Translations under genes and position numbers: made by a program
Shown here: positions 14,041-28,100 of the stretch, piece after piece
How positions within the stretch are numbered: the first letter of the stretch is position 1
How the letters are laid out: each line of letters opens with the position of its first letter
Notes under the pieces: model-generated
Database searches by the model: none
Told to the model about the DNA's origin: nothing
The model's input: the letters and a program-made list of their open reading frames with translations, nothing else
NCBI GenBank assembly: GCA_037074765.1
Contig: JBAMDO010000567.1
Coordinates: 558,001 to 622,000, forward strand
From: Mansonella perstans
Taxonomy: Eukaryota > Nematoda > Chromadorea > Rhabditida > Onchocercidae
Length of the DNA stretch: 64,000 nt
Direction of reading: 5' to 3'

Positions 14041-14859
14041 TAGATTTTTTTCTAATTTGATATCATCCAATATGTACTGTCTATTTTATCACTAATTAGT
14101 CGTTCTGATGAAAGGTACCATTAAGTTTCTAATGACAACATCACATTAATTAGCATATTGTTTTTGATCTTGCCTTGAATTCCTAACATGCATAATGACC
14201 TCGGAACAATGAAATTTAAGCTAATTAATGATAAAGACTTTTATCATGTCGCCTCATTTTTCTACGATATAATCATGTGTCCATATATCTTATCATTCAG
14301 TTATTTCCATGAATATTCAGGAAATAATCAACAAATTGTTCAGTCATCCGCAATGCTCTCTTAGTAAAATTATTTCTAAGATTTCAACGCTAATTATTAA
14401 ATTTTATGATCACATTGAAATTTTTGAATATTTCATATGCACTGAAAGGTTTTTTTTTTTTTTTTTTTTCCATTTCTTCATGTTTATTTTCTATTTCATA
14501 AGCAAAATACATTATTCATTAATTAATATTTCAATTTGTTCATTCATTATTTCAGTTGTGATCATTCATTACAAATAGAAAAGAATAAAGTTCATAGCAT
14601 TGATTAAATAAATATCCAAATATTTTTGCAAAAATTGATTAAAATGCAAATATTTCGATGCAATATATGTTTGAAGATTCGATCACCGAATACATTGTAT
14701 TACTAGTTGTACCGTTTGTTGAAAATTGACATAGTTCAGGATACTGCATGTCTGCCATTTCAGCAATCATTTAACATTTCATGATTCATTTCAGACGTAA
14801 ACCTGAAATTAATCCGGGTCATATAGGGAATATTTCGTTTCTCATTATATTCCATTTTT

Positions 14860-14907
14860 TTTCTTTCTTTCTTTCTTTCAATCTCTCTCTCTCTCTCTCT
14901 CTCTCTA
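14860..14907. repeat. TTTC / CT microsatellite
   Basis: A TTTC run is followed after a short break by an uninterrupted (CT)n tract of about 24 bases. Confidence 0.9.
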
Positions 14908-15374
14908 CATGATTGTATCACAACAAATATATCTAATTTATAATTTAAACAATAAAAAGAAAAAATGAAGAAAATTTCTATTTGTTTTATTGCTTTTAGA
15001 GTGTTTTAATTTATATTATTTTAAATAAGATTATTCGTATTTTTAAATTTCAAAGAAACTCTGAAATATTTAAAAAGAAAAATTTTAATTTGTTAAAATT
15101 ATGCAAAAATGATATTTGCATCATTATAACTTCCTGATCAACTTTATAAAATTTTGATTTAGTTTATAGAAAAGATACTCATTCGTTAAATAAACAAATA
15201 GAAAGAGAGATATATAGATAGATAGATAGATAGATGTGTTCTACATATATATCACAATCATTACTGATTGGTAGGTTGAGTGGTAATGTTAAATGTTTTT
15301 AGATTCCATCGAAGGAGGAAGGCAGGCAACTGTGGGCGATTTCTATTCGTTTATTCTCTCTTTTCTTCTTTTCA

Positions 15375-15500
15375 TTTCATTTATTCATTCATTCACTCAT
15401 TCATTCAATTCATTCATTCATTCAATCATTCATTCATTCATTCATTCATTCATTCATTCATTCGTCCATTCATTCATTTCATTTCATTCATTCATTCATC
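15375..15500. repeat. ATTC tetranucleotide microsatellite
   Basis: About 30 copies of ATTC/TTCA with a few interruptions, lying about 200 bases upstream of the transgelin start codon. Open frames reading Ser-Phe-Ile-His repeats across it are artefacts of the tract. Confidence 0.9.
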
Positions 15501-15700
15501 CCACATTCCTTACATAACCCAATCTGTTGATGATCTGTAATCATCGCATTCTTCGATGATCGTTGCTCCTCCAATGGCTTCCTACTTTAGTGAACAATTA
15601 TAGATTAAAAATTGTTATTTTTTCCTTCCTTTGCTGAAATTTATCAAACTAATCAATTATCTAATTGTTACAACCGGTGCTACCAGATCATCGATATATC

Positions 15701-18700
15701 ATGGCCAATCACGGGCCAAGTTATGGCCTTAGCCGAGAATTGGAAAGGAAAGTAAGATTTTTTTTTTTTTTTTTAAATATATTTTAGATATAAAAGTCCA
15801 AAAAAATGATTCCTCAGTCAAGACTTTGGTCTGCGATTTTTTTGAAAATTAAAAATGTATCTGTGCCAAGAAGATTTTAAAAATGTATCTGTGCCAAGAA
15901 GATTTTAAAAATGTATCTGTGCCAAGAAGATTTTAAAAATGTATCTGTGCCAAGAAGATTTTAAAAATGTATCTGTGCCAAGAAGATTTTAAAAATGTAT
16001 CTGTGCCAAGAAGATTTTAAAAATGTATCTGTGCCAAGAAGATTTTAAAAATGTATCTGTGCCAAGAAGATTTTAAAAATGTATCTGTGCCAAGAAGATT
16101 TTAAAAATGTATCTGTGCCAAGAAGATTTTAAAAAATGTATCTATGCCAAAAAGATTTTAAAAATGTATGTGTGCTAAACCTATGAAATATGAGCAACAC
16201 CATATACATCTACTTGTATCTTTTTAAAGCTTGATTTGTCATATCAAAAATTCAAGTTTATAAAAAATTAATCCTATCTGTAAATACCAGTAAAATTACC
16301 GCACTGATATAGTTATTCATTGATAATGTTATGGTTTTCGTAGCTACTCGTAGTTTTTTTTTTTTTAAAGAAATTTCTTCTGTATTCAACATATCTTAGT
16401 AGCTCCATACATTATTTAAAATTCTACATCACGTTCGCCAACTTAGTTTGCTACTGTGATATAATTAAAGTTAACATTTAACATCATAAATGTTTTACAA
16501 TTTAAAAGAATAATACAGAAATAATTTTAAGCGTATTCATTCGGAAGAATCGTATTTACGTATCAACCATAAAACCGTATTTTAACCGTTTTCACTTTGG
16601 AGTTGAAATCTTGGCCAACTAATTACAAAATTGAATTATGTTGAATTCATTGATGTTAATTCTAAGTTATTTGCGCTTAAATTTATCCCAAATAATGTGA
16701 CGGATTTATTCCATTGAATGAGGTAACAAAAGTGAATGAATTCTATGAAGTTTCAGAATATTGAGTTCGAAAAGTTGACAGCATTACATTTGAAATCCGA
16801 CAATGCTACGGTACTATCTGCTACTTCCTCTTTAGCTTTTCCAATTCTCTCTCAATTTCACGACAATTTTTTTTTGATATTTGCGAATATTTTTATATCT
16901 TTTAGTATCTGTTCATACAACTTATTATTTACACTCATTGATCCACTAGTTATCATAAATTATCAATCGTATCATTTACCTGTAGAAAGATTCAATGTTT
17001 TTACTAAAAAGAAGAAACTAAATTATCATTCGTCTATATAGAAGAGTAGCAGTTAGCTACTTTATTCATTATATAAATCCACTATATTCATCATATAAAT
17101 CCAAGCGGAAGAAAAAAAGACAACCAGTTTAGTCAAAAATCTAAAATTAATCTGGATTTCCCAAAAAAATTTGCCTTCTAACCGTGGTTAATTAACGAAA
17201 CATAAACAGACCAGTTTCGAAATGATTGCAATTGATTTGGCAGGTCAAAAATAGGTGACCCATTGTGGTACGTTCCACCGCTCACCTTAAATCTCCCGTC
17301 AAGGTTAGTTTTATCACTTCTTTAACCGATCATCCGCATTTCTCAACTCAATTTACTGTCACGTTGTCAACAGTAATGCACTGTACAAATTTCTTCAAAC
17401 CACAAAATAAATGCAAAATTGTGGCGAAAAGAAACGAAAGGTCAAAGCTATTAGTCTTAAAGGTTTAAATGAATTGTAATTGTAATTAGTTTCATCTTTG
17501 AAAAAGTCAAGGCTTTTGAGAAGAGAAAAAAGAGAAAGCGTTGTCAACATGACAGCATGCCAAATTTTGAAAACCGAAAGAGAAATGATGACATTTGGGA
17601 AAAGTAATTACTTTTTTTTTGCATCATACAGCCTTATAAAAGCCATGCAATATTAATGAATGAACTCAATTGACAATTGGTTTTTCAAACTTTCCATTTT
17701 CGAAATGGAAGAAAAGGAAATTAGAAATTTTCTTTAAAATTATTTCCTACACTGTAAGAAGAATCCTTTCCAAAAAAAGTATTGCCAAATTTATCGCCAT
17801 CACTTTCTCCTTCCTGCTTGTTTTCCCATCTCCCACTGTCTTCTTGTAAACAGTTGAATGGAAACAGAAATTCGAAGTAATCTTAAATTGATCCGTTGAT
17901 ATTTAATTATTTCATTTGTGGATAAATATTTCCAAATAATTTAGAATTGAGAGCTTTTTCATTTTTATAATTAGATGCTAATTCATTTTAGTTGTCATAT
18001 TGAAATGAAAAAAGCATCCAGCAGAGAGTAACAGCTAATAATATTTTAAAGAGAAAAAGCAAGAAGAGAAGAATGATAAATGAAAAATATCATTCAAATT
18101 ATTGTGAATCAATTTGTAGTTGAAAGTATGGGCAAACAAAACAGATGTCCATTATGGCAAAGAGAGTTATTTCATTCAAAGCATTATTTGTTTAAAAGCG
18201 TTTTTGCGATTTTGACTGATAATAATACAAAGAAGAAATTTTGGGAAAAAGAACTAGTCAATATTTATAATAAATATCATTTTTTTCCATTTCCTTTTAG
18301 TTTTTTTGCAAACGATAAGAGAAGGAAAAAACAAATATGTCTGTAATGTGCCAATTAATCTTCTCTCTTCATTAATTAATTTCTTTTATCATTTAAATTA
18401 CGGATAATCTGAAAAGGGAAAGTTTTTTCTTTCATTTCTCCTTTTCTCTTTTCCTCTTTCCCTCTGTGTATGTAACTTTTCCGTTGTATTGTTTGCAAAC
18501 TTTGAAAAATTTGGTAATAAATCACTTAGTGTTTATCAATTAAAAGAAAAGAAGAACCGAAGTGAAAGAAATGGTTTCAATATTCGATCAGTTTTTGAAA
18601 ACAAAAAAGAAAAACTACTAATTAATTTTCAAATATTTATAACTTCTCTTGAGATGTCTTAATTGCCTGTAAGACAGATCAAGTTTGTATGGTCGACATT

Positions 18701-21637
18701 ATTGCTTCGGTTGGTTTATGTGCCATGAAAGTTACACATTTCTCTTATATCCACTAAACTTTATGATCCAACTGATTGTTCTGTTTAAATAGGCCGCCAT
18801 AAAACAACAATAATAACAGCTTTGGCCCATATTCTATAGAATATTCGGCGTTTCATGTTTAAATTTTTGCACTATGTACATCTCATGTTTTTATAAAACT
18901 TCTGGTTTTCTAAGCTTATAAGTCGTTTAAGGCAAAATAGAACGTCAAATAGACAAGGGAGAATTCAAGTTTTCTTGGTTTGGATTTCTTCCAATTACTC
19001 TCCAGAATTAGTTTCATTTTTTCAAATCGCTCTCCACTTATATTGCTTGGATAATTTTTCCGCGTAGATAACTTCACTGTTAATCTGTTTGCCTTTTTTC
19101 GAGATTTTAAACAGGTTTTTACAATTAAATTCTTGCATAAGCTATCACAAAAAAGTGGAAAAATTGTAATCGCTGTTTGCATTAATATCCTCAACTATAT
19201 TACGGGCAGAGATGTTGATTTCGCGCTTGAGATTTCTGGTAACATACAAGATAAGCACTTGTAGTAATGCAGATAAAGATGCTAGCAGAAGATAGTTATG
19301 ACTTAATAAAAAAGCAATGGAAGCTTTGGATTTCCTTTGCCCGCAGTTGATAGGTTTGAATGAATTTGTGAAATATTTTATTTGCCTTTCCCGCACGAAT
19401 CTATCGATAGCAATGCCAAAGCTCCAAAGTTATAAGTTCCCAACAAGGAAGAATGATGCAATGATATTAGCTACAACAACGTAACCGAGTGGCCCGCAGA
19501 ATAGTATAGAAGATGATGGAATAACAGGGAGTAATGCAAAAGGTCTCATTGTCCCCACCGCGACAGCTTTAAAATCAGCATTCATGGTTGAAATTACTGT
19601 AGAGGAAGTAGAGGACATCAAATAATTACATTTGTCCGAATATATTTGTGCGAAATTAAACTTTGCAAATTTATTGTGAAGAATGATGCACATAATATGT
19701 TCACAATCAATTATCATTATCAGCTAGGATGTAAGTGATTTCTGATTACAGAGAAAGATGGCACTGATAATTATTTAATCTGGCATTATTTATCAAATCC
19801 ATTGAAATCCGGCACAAATTGGAGATTCATACATCAAATAGCAAAATAAGAATTGAAAGAAAAAATGAAATTAATATTTGGTTAATATCTGCTTCTCATG
19901 TAAAAGCAGCTTAATTAAATTGCTATTTGAAATCGAAATTTAAAATTTAAGAATCAAGCGCGGTTCAATCTCGAAGAAGCACAAGAAGTATTATTTTGGA
20001 TTGAGCATGCAACAAATATCCAATTCGATAAAGATCCATCAACCTTTGAAACAGCACAGGATGTTGCTGATGCACTTAAAGATGGTACCCAATTGTGTGT
20101 GTAAGTCTATTCCTCATTCTCCCATATTTTTAAAGTTTCTTTCAAGTTGAACAAATTTCAAATATATTTTTATATTCGAATTATGAAATTTATACATAGA
20201 ATTTGAAGTAACACTGGAATATAAGTGGGAAGCATGAAATGCATTTAAATGATTGTTCCAAATGAAGCTTCCTATGACGGTTCTGAATTCCTGAAATGTT
20301 TAACCTGAAAACAATCAAAGGAATATCTTTCAGTTTTGAAATGTGTTCTATAATTTTTTTATTTTACTTATTTCAGTTTAATGAATCGATTGATGGACAA
20401 ACCAAATGCATTACCGTACAATGCTAAACCAAGGATGCCTTTTCATAAAGTAAATTATTGGGAATTTCGCTCAAAAATATTATGCTTAAAACATCATTAA
20501 TGAGAGCAATTGTTGAAATTACTTATTTTACTCCGAATTGCATCACTTATGAGACTGATGATATCAACGGCAGCAAATGCAACAGCGGTTCATTTCGATA
20601 TTAATCTAGCGATATGCAGTGCAAATTGTAGCTTTTTATTCAATTTTAATTTTGATAAAATACAAACAATATAAGAATATATATTACTATTATAGATGGA
20701 AAATATAAGCAATTTTTTGGATGCTATTAAAGCATACGGTGTTCCGGAAATTTCATGCTTTCAAACGGTAGATTTATATGAAAATAAACAATGCTACAAA
20801 GTGATCGAATGCCTTAGAGCACTAGCTGCTGTGGTATGCTCACTGATTTATTTCATAGCTTATTATTTCCTAGAAATTCTAACCTATTATTATTAATTAA
20901 CTCTATTGGGTTAAATTAGCGAATTTAGCTGCCTGCAGTGTCACGAAAATTGTTATCTCAAACAATTAATAGCTATGTGATTAGTGAGAGCGTCCAAAAT
21001 ATCTTTAATTGTTGTTTATTTAGTCAGAGATTCAAAAGTTTGCAGAATATTTCTAAAATTTGAAGTCCTTTCGAAAATGATGAAGTGATGAATGATTGAT
21101 AACTGATATATTCTTTAATCTCTTGCTATTAAATTTTAGTCATCTTTTTAATTTTACTCTCATCAGTTTATCTTCATTTCTTCATACATATATTGCTTTT
21201 TAACTCTACAAACTGCTTCTTAACTCAAGTTGTCAATTATTTCTGCTACTTCTTCATTTGTCAGATTATCAATCACTTCTTATCACTGATTATCAGTATT
21301 TTTTTAATCTCACAACGCTTAAATGATTATAGTTGTATTTTGGAAGAGTTTACATATATTTGCATCACTGTTCGCAATGTTCAAGATTTTTCAAAACTTA
21401 TGAAATTTTAAGCTATAGAAAAAACAATGTTTTCTTCAGGCTCAATCAAAAAATGCGCCAGTACCATTCCCATCATGGGTTGTCAAACTTTCCCAGGGTC
21501 ATCCTCGATTTTTCTCGGAATCAGTGATACGTCGTGGTGAGATGGTAATCCCGTTGCAATATGGTACAAATAAATGCGCTTCGCAGAAGGGTATGACTCC
21601 GTACGGTTTGACAAGGCAAATTAAACCGGAGAATTAA
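15701..21637 (+). CDS. Transgelin/calponin-like actin-binding protein, 5 exons
   Basis: Exons: 15701-15751, 19952-20100, 20377-20449, 20696-20833, 21440-21637, all in phase, giving 202 aa; vertebrate transgelin is 201. The short first exon encodes MANHGPSYGLSRELERK, nearly the start of vertebrate transgelin, which fixes the ATG and joins it across a 4.2-kb intron. Residues ~20-137 form a single calponin-homology domain (EAQEVLFWIEHAT, DALKDGTQLCVLMNRLM, MENISNFLDAIKAYGVPE, FQTVDLYENK). A C-terminal calponin repeat follows (PLQYGTNKCASQKGMTPYG). Such proteins bundle or stabilise actin, often in muscle. The exon 2 acceptor (AAATTTAAG) lacks the usual TTTCAG. The nearest nematode relatives are the CPN proteins; which paralogue this is cannot be told. 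Confidence 0.9.
15851..16178. repeat. 28-bp tandem array (~11.7 copies)
   Basis: The unit is AAAAATGTATCTG plus TGCCAAGAAGATTTT. The central copies are identical and the last one to two are degenerate (one extra A; CTATGCCAAAAAG). It sits about 100 bases inside the first intron of the transgelin-like gene. The near identity suggests recent expansion. Confidence 0.95.
18916..19717 (-). pseudogene. Probable decayed nematode serpentine (GPCR-like) gene
   Basis: The minus strand is open from 19717 to 19145 except for one TAA at 19430-19432, and the same frame continues after it. A second frame (19194-18916) then extends the similarity-like region, implying a frameshift. The read-through has hydrophobic stretches typical of membrane helices: LLPVIPSSSILFCGPLGYVV, then ASFFLVGNL, the stop, and SFGIAIDRFVRE. 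After that comes a helix-like stretch (SHNYLLLASLSALLQVLILY) and basic YVTRNLKRE. A Cys before one helix and IDR after it resemble helix 3 of a chemoreceptor. The downstream frame has SGERFEKMKLILESNW, loosely like SRA/SRAB/SRE tails. The stop cannot be removed by a normal intron, as the gap is too short. It lies antisense inside the transgelin intron. Family assignment is a guess; a chance open region is possible. Confidence 0.33.
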
Positions 21638-22033
21638 AACTTCACCGTAAAAGGAGTTTAGTGCACTCTTTGTGATAATTACTATTTATTTCATTATCAT
21701 ATGTTTGACGATAATATGCTACATCGATATTGCTGCTAAGAATATTACAGTGACAACAATGTTTTTTGTCACATATTTCGATATCATTTTTAGATAAATT
21801 TCCGTACGTGTATCACCTGTAAGCTGGGAATTGTATAAGAGCAGAGTCACTGAACTGTATCTTAATGAATAATTACAGCTTATAAAAGTTATAAAGTTTA
21901 ATCCGGCATGTCTTACCAGTATTCAGTATCCTTATCATTTCAGATTACATGAACTGCAGTCACATACAAGTCATATCCAAATAATACCTTCAATTTAATT
22001 TCCTCTACCTATCAAAGTGTAAGATTCAGCGTA

Positions 22034-22039
22034 AATAAA
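22034..22039 (+). terminator. Candidate poly(A) signal of the transgelin-like gene
   Basis: AATAAA about 400 bases after the stop codon, the first canonical hexamer I noticed downstream. In DNA this AT-rich such hexamers also occur by chance. Confidence 0.35.
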
Positions 22040-25000
22040 AAGTATGAAAATTATTCAAATAATATTTTGGAAAAGAAATAAGAATAGGAAAATCTGGAAA
22101 GAGGGAGAAAAAGAAATGCGAGTGTGTGCAGTGTTAAATTGAGTAAGGAGTTCGTAATGATTATTATTAAATAATATAAAATTTGCTAAAAAATGAAAAA
22201 ACTCGTTTTTCTTTTCCCAATTATTAAAATTATATGTTTCTGAAAAGAATTTCAGCAAAAACTGAAAAGGTGGGAAAATTCACAAATTATTTATTGATGT
22301 TAAATAAATTGTGCCCTTTTTTCATTTCTTCTCTTCAACATTCTTCGCTGATTTTTTGCTTTTTATTCTGAAAATATCCTGAAGAAAATCGATGATAATA
22401 TTGCTAAAACATCATCGTGGTTCAATCTTTTATTTCGAAATTACTAGTCTCCAAATAGAAAAAGTCTGATTTTTTGGCTTCACCAACATCCTGTCTAATC
22501 TTTAAGGCTTGTTTTAATATTTTTCAGTAGCGCTATTTTTTTCCTTTGCTTCTGAAAATGTATTTCTGTAGAAAATATGCATCCAGAATGAGGATCATTA
22601 TGTTAATATGTGAACTGTTCTGCATTAGTGAATACTTATGCCAATAAGCAGTTTCAAATATGCTTATAAACCTAGCCCAGTCTGCATACCTCTTGGCCAT
22701 TTGCACATTCAGAAATCTATTCACAAATATAGATAGACTTGAGCACTCACAGATTAAAAGGTCGATGTAAATAAAAATTGAGATCCATAAATCAAAGACG
22801 CCAAATATAAATGCGAACTAAATTTTCTCCTCAAAAACAAATTTAAATTTTGTTAAAAAAGCATAGTTGTTTAAACTTTAATTATTAATACGAAAATGGT
22901 TTCCAATGATCCATTCAGCAATGAATTTTTGTTGTTTAAAATCAAATGGCAAATCACTACTGAATGTAAATTTTTTTAATAGAAATTTAAAATTATTTAA
23001 GGCTAGTAAATTTCATTAAATGAAGTTTACACTCTTGAAGTGCCTTTGCATCGTTTAAGGAGAAAATAGTATTTGGAAAAAAGCTGGAAAACAAAGATGG
23101 AAGACAATTCGTGACTAAAATTAAATTTAAAGAAGAAAAAATCAGGAGACATTTAGCTGGCTGCTGTGGACACTTTACATCATTTTTGTTTTATTTCTTT
23201 TTTTTTATTCGAATTGGATAATTTGTTCTGTGCCACAAAATTTTTGGTTTTGAAAAATTAAATTTAAACTTGATTAGCACATCAAGCACTGATGAAGCAT
23301 TAGAACTTTATGAACCGCCACTTTTTTTTTGCAAAAAAAGAATTCATTGATCATTAAATATATCATCAATTGAATTTTTAATTTTTCCATTAAAGAACAA
23401 TCAAACATCATGTATCATAAACATTCTCTACAGAATCATTCTTGCGAAAAATTTTAATTTCTTAAACTTAACGACCGTATCGAATGAAGCAGTTCAAAAC
23501 CCTATCCAGTTAAATAATCAACTATTCGTAAGAAATTAGATGATATCTCAGCGAAATGTTTACTCAAATTGCCAATTCTTCCATAAAATTAATTTATTTT
23601 GTTGGTCACTCAAGTCCCATTCCGTCCTGTCTCTTTTAAAACTTCTTCATCTCACTCCAAACAAACCACTTCAATCCCTCTGCTGCCCACTGCACTATTT
23701 CTTTTTTTCCAAATCTTTTTTATTCTATTCTTAAAAATTACAATTTCATAATTATTGAAATTTTAAAAAATATAAAAAAGATTGAAATTTGATCAGATGT
23801 CGCTTATGATGTTGCTGTTATTCATGAAAGTGTCGAACTCTATTAAATTATAATAAGATAGAATTGCCAAGCCTATTAATCCATGCATTTATATCCTATC
23901 CCATCACTACATTGTATTTACTTTTCTTTATTTTACTGCCGATGAAATCAAATGCAACAACCCAAAAACAAATGAAATTTCAAATGCTCCCAACGCAACT
24001 GTTTCATCAGTAAAATAAATCATTCATGACATGAGAAAAATGTGAAATGAGACATTTAATTTTACCTATTACACCAAACTTGCCTAAACTTTTTGCCTTC
24101 GAAACATTTCGATTAAATATGAAAAATCAAGTGACAAAAAATTTCGACCGTCTTTAAAGTGAAATCTGAACCTTGATGAAGCAACAATAATTTTTATTCT
24201 AATCATAATGAATCAGTGATTAATCAGCTGATTAATACAAAATGTTTGGGACTGAAGAGAGAACGAAATATTAACTAAATCTATTTGAAAGAAGCTGAAT
24301 CGTTGCGAACTTTCAAATTTCTTGCTTCGCTCCATCTGTCATGATGAGATTTCATATTTTGTTTATCTGCTTCACTTCTGCACTATTCTATTTTGTTTTC
24401 AGTGAAGAGGCGATAAAATTACCTAACTATATTGGCATTTTTTTTTTTAAAATTAAAGCAAAAATGAAAAAAGGGGAGCAAATAAAACGATGAAAAGATG
24501 ACGAATTTTTTGACAAATGTGGACAAAATCAAAATTGGTAACATTTAAAGATATCATTGAAATCATGACAATTAATGCATTGCTCTCAAAGAGATTATTA
24601 AACTATTCAATTGCTTTGTTCTTTATTTTTCGCTTCAACATCTCATTGAATTGATCATTAAAAAAAAGAAATGTAATAAATTAAAAGAAAGAAATTGTTA
24701 CAACTTTATCTTTCTCTAAATACAATTAACTTATTTGCTTTAAGCTTTGCTTTAAGTTTGCTTTAAGCTTAATCAAAAATTCACATTTATTTTTTGTACA
24801 AATCATAAGCAACTGCTTGCTTATACCTAACAACCAGCCTGAGTAATTAATTTCCAACTTTCTGAAATCCCAATTAAATCACTTCACATAAATTATGTTT
24901 CAAAGTTAGATAAACAGAAGCGAATACCAGATAAGTTAGCTCATCTTTAAAATAAGTAAAAACTCAAAGAACGAAGAAAATTGCTGTGAAAAAACATTCT

Positions 25001-25117
25001 GTAGGAAAGGATCCATTTATAAATTTACATAATTATTCAAAGTGACTAACTTGTGCTTTGGTGTTTTTGACTTGAATACTATGATAATGTCAGTGAAAAA
25101 TTGTTGTTAAAAATTTG

Positions 25118-25163
25118 TTCATTCAATGAAATTTATTTAAAAAATAGAATATCATTGAATGAA
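25118..25163. repeat. Perfect 12-bp inverted repeat
   Basis: TTCATTCAATGA (25118-25129) and TCATTGAATGAA (25152-25163) are exact reverse complements with a 22-base spacer. Confidence 0.75.
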
Positions 25164-28100
25164 ATTCTCAAGCTGCTTGTTAAATTACAGCTAAATTTGA
25201 TCGTAAGATTTTAGAAGGTAAATTTTTATTTTGGCCAAAATTATATTAACAAAAAATTTTAAATCATTTTACATTTTGCGCAATGTAATATGAAAACTGT
25301 TGAAGATACGTAAAAGTTTTACTTATTTTTAATTTTGATCATTGCTCTTTAGATTTCATATTGTCATAACAAGAATTCATTAACATTCTTTAAAAGTGAA
25401 AATAATTTACCTTTTAAACATTTGCATCTCCAGAAGCTTTGCTTTGCTTTCATTGCAGACAACTTTGTCAACATTAACTAATCATTCATTCTAATTTTCT
25501 TGACAATTTAATAAATCTTCCATGACATCTCTAACTTTCTTCTATCTTTCGATTTTATAATACTTTGCAAAACCTTTTCTAAAAAACTATTTAATGATTT
25601 TTTAATTGACCAATGTTAATATCCTTATATGCTTTAGCTAATTTGATTAGCACTTTGAATAATTTTACTAATTTTGCATGTTTCTATTAACTCTTTTTAA
25701 TGCACACATTGTACTCAAAGCAATGCATTACTTTCCGATCTTACTTTTTCGTTTTTTTTTTCCTCCTAAATTACATCTTCGATTATTTTGAAAAGAATAC
25801 GAATTATGAGCACATTGTGAAAATATGTCGCTTGTCAATGTCAAACTTGTCAATGTTTCGGACATGTAAATAATGCTTATTTTAGTGATGGTATAAGTTC
25901 ATCAGCAGCTATCAATAATTCTTGAAATTGACTGAAGTGGAATCCATTATGCTATTATTTTCCGATTGGCATAAATGCAGGCAGTTGTTCATGTTGACCA
26001 AAGATATCACATACTATTTCAAATCGCAATACTTTAACGAAACGACTATTTTATACTTCATTTCTTATCAGATTTATCTACAAGAGAAAAAGCTGATAAT
26101 TGAAGTTAATGAGACTAAATATGAAATCATTATTCTAAATGTACACTTCTCTGCACATCAGTACTAAATATTGAATTAATAAGTCTGTTAATCTTAACAC
26201 TGTGCTTATGATAAGCCAAAAAATAATGATAACTGTAATCTCAAGCAATTTTAAGAATGTTTCGAAAGTTTGGAATTTTTTCGGCTTTTTAAATATCTTC
26301 ATTCTTTGCAGTTTTTCAATTTGTCCCAAAAAATTTTTTATAACTTTTGACTTTTTTCTATTTTTCGACCGCTATCTCAAATTGATCGATCATACTGAGA
26401 GAGCAATGCATTTGAATAATGACAGAGATGGAACATAAGATATATCAATTAAACCTCAGAACTTTAAAAATTATGCATTAAAATGTTTTTTATTTATTTT
26501 ATTGTTTCTTTCCTACTTTTCAATTAAGTTAGCGAATTGCGCTCCAGTGAATATTTAATTTATAATCCGATTGCATAAGAAATATTTGTAAATTTTCTCT
26601 CTTTATGCTAAGGATTATCTTTCATTCAATCACACAAAATTCTTTGCATTAAATTGTCAGTTAAAAATTGAAAATTATAACTTAAATTTTTGCACTTTTA
26701 ATACCATTGCTTACATATGCATCATTTAATTTAACCATATAAGTGCGCATATTGAGCAAAGTTAAAAAATTAATTTATACACTGTGCTATAATTTGTACA
26801 TTATGCTATACAATGCCATACAAATTCATTATTCATTATATTGAACATATATTCCATTTATTACTCAAATTAATGGATTTAGTTCAATTCTTCCTTATCT
26901 CAGTACCCATTATTCCAATTTTTGGACCATGCATTAGCATGCATAACTTTAGCGCAATGAAAAAGAATAAAATTGAAAATGACTGAATGACGAAAAATTG
27001 CATTGATGAGAAATTTAATTCAATATTATTCATGTTCATTGTTTTTGCTCTTGCAAGCAACTGCTGTTCATAAAAATATATTGGTTCATTGATTGAAATT
27101 TATCCTAAATTTGAACTACTGAAATCGTCTTTTAATCGCTGCAAAATTGTTTTAAATCAGAACAAATTTTTCTGGCACTGTTGTCAATAATTATCATCAA
27201 AATGTATGTTGCTATTGCTTATAAATTAATGAATTTTGCGACCTAAATTAATCAGTTCAACAATTCAAATTTAATTCCATGAGAGCAAAATGAAATTAGA
27301 ACTAATAGCCATAGCGTTGATAGCTATCATTTTAATATTTTTTGTTCTTTGTAAAACTTTGAATGAAAGTTTATAGGTTAATAGGATTTTCGCTAAGTTC
27401 AAAAAACTTCAGCAATGAACTTCTCTTATCTTTTTGTTTAAGCAAGAAAAACATTTTTTTCGTTTCACTTCTCACATTTACAAATTTATTCTTGATGGAA
27501 GCAAAATATTTTCTTCATTTAAACAATTCGTTGCATTTATTTTTAAATAGACACCGATTAATGAGGAAAACCTTTTAAAGTTTGTTGTTATTTTCTTAGT
27601 TGCCATAAGAGTATTTAATTGGACAATTTCCTTACCAGACATGTTTACGACTATTTGCACTAAAATACGTCGTTTTTGTCTTGGAAATTTCCAAATCCCA
27701 ATGCAACCATTATAGTTTGTTGCTTATTTTTATCATATCGATTCACTTCTAAATTTATGTAAGGCAATCGATTCACTGAAAATATTGCATCGTTTAAGAT
27801 CGTTTAAGATCCTTGCTACCTTCTTTTTTAAGTCATCATTAGTCAAAAGTTTCAATCCTAGAATCGCTTAATCTACTCTTGGATTTACGAAATTGAAGTA
27901 GACATCAAGTTTACCATTGCTGTAAGAAATAGAAAACTCTTTTCCCACTCTTTATAATAACACTTTTATTTACTGCATAATTGTGTCGAGAATTCCCGCA
28001 TTGCTCGATTGATCCATTTTGAATTCCTATTACTGAAATATTTGCTTCGAGATGTTCAGATATTCATATAAATAATTCAACTCTTACGGGACAAAAAAAA

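Larger units (their letters stand above)
12558..15700. other. Intergenic region
   Basis: No gene is recognisable. It contains the 3'UTR of the TTLL12-like gene (end not defined), an inverted repeat at 14001-14040, T-runs, a TTTC/CT tract at 14860-14907, a GATA run near 15216-15235 and an ATTC tract at 15375-15500. Confidence 0.6.

Noticed and set aside
15280..15540. Frames reading His/Ser/Phe repeats
   Set aside because: These are translations of the ATTC microsatellite.
16736..17041. 101-codon plus-strand open frame in the transgelin intron
   Set aside because: It has an ATG start, but no motif, no helpful splice sites and generic AT-driven composition. It is among the longer frames but I cannot connect it to any family.
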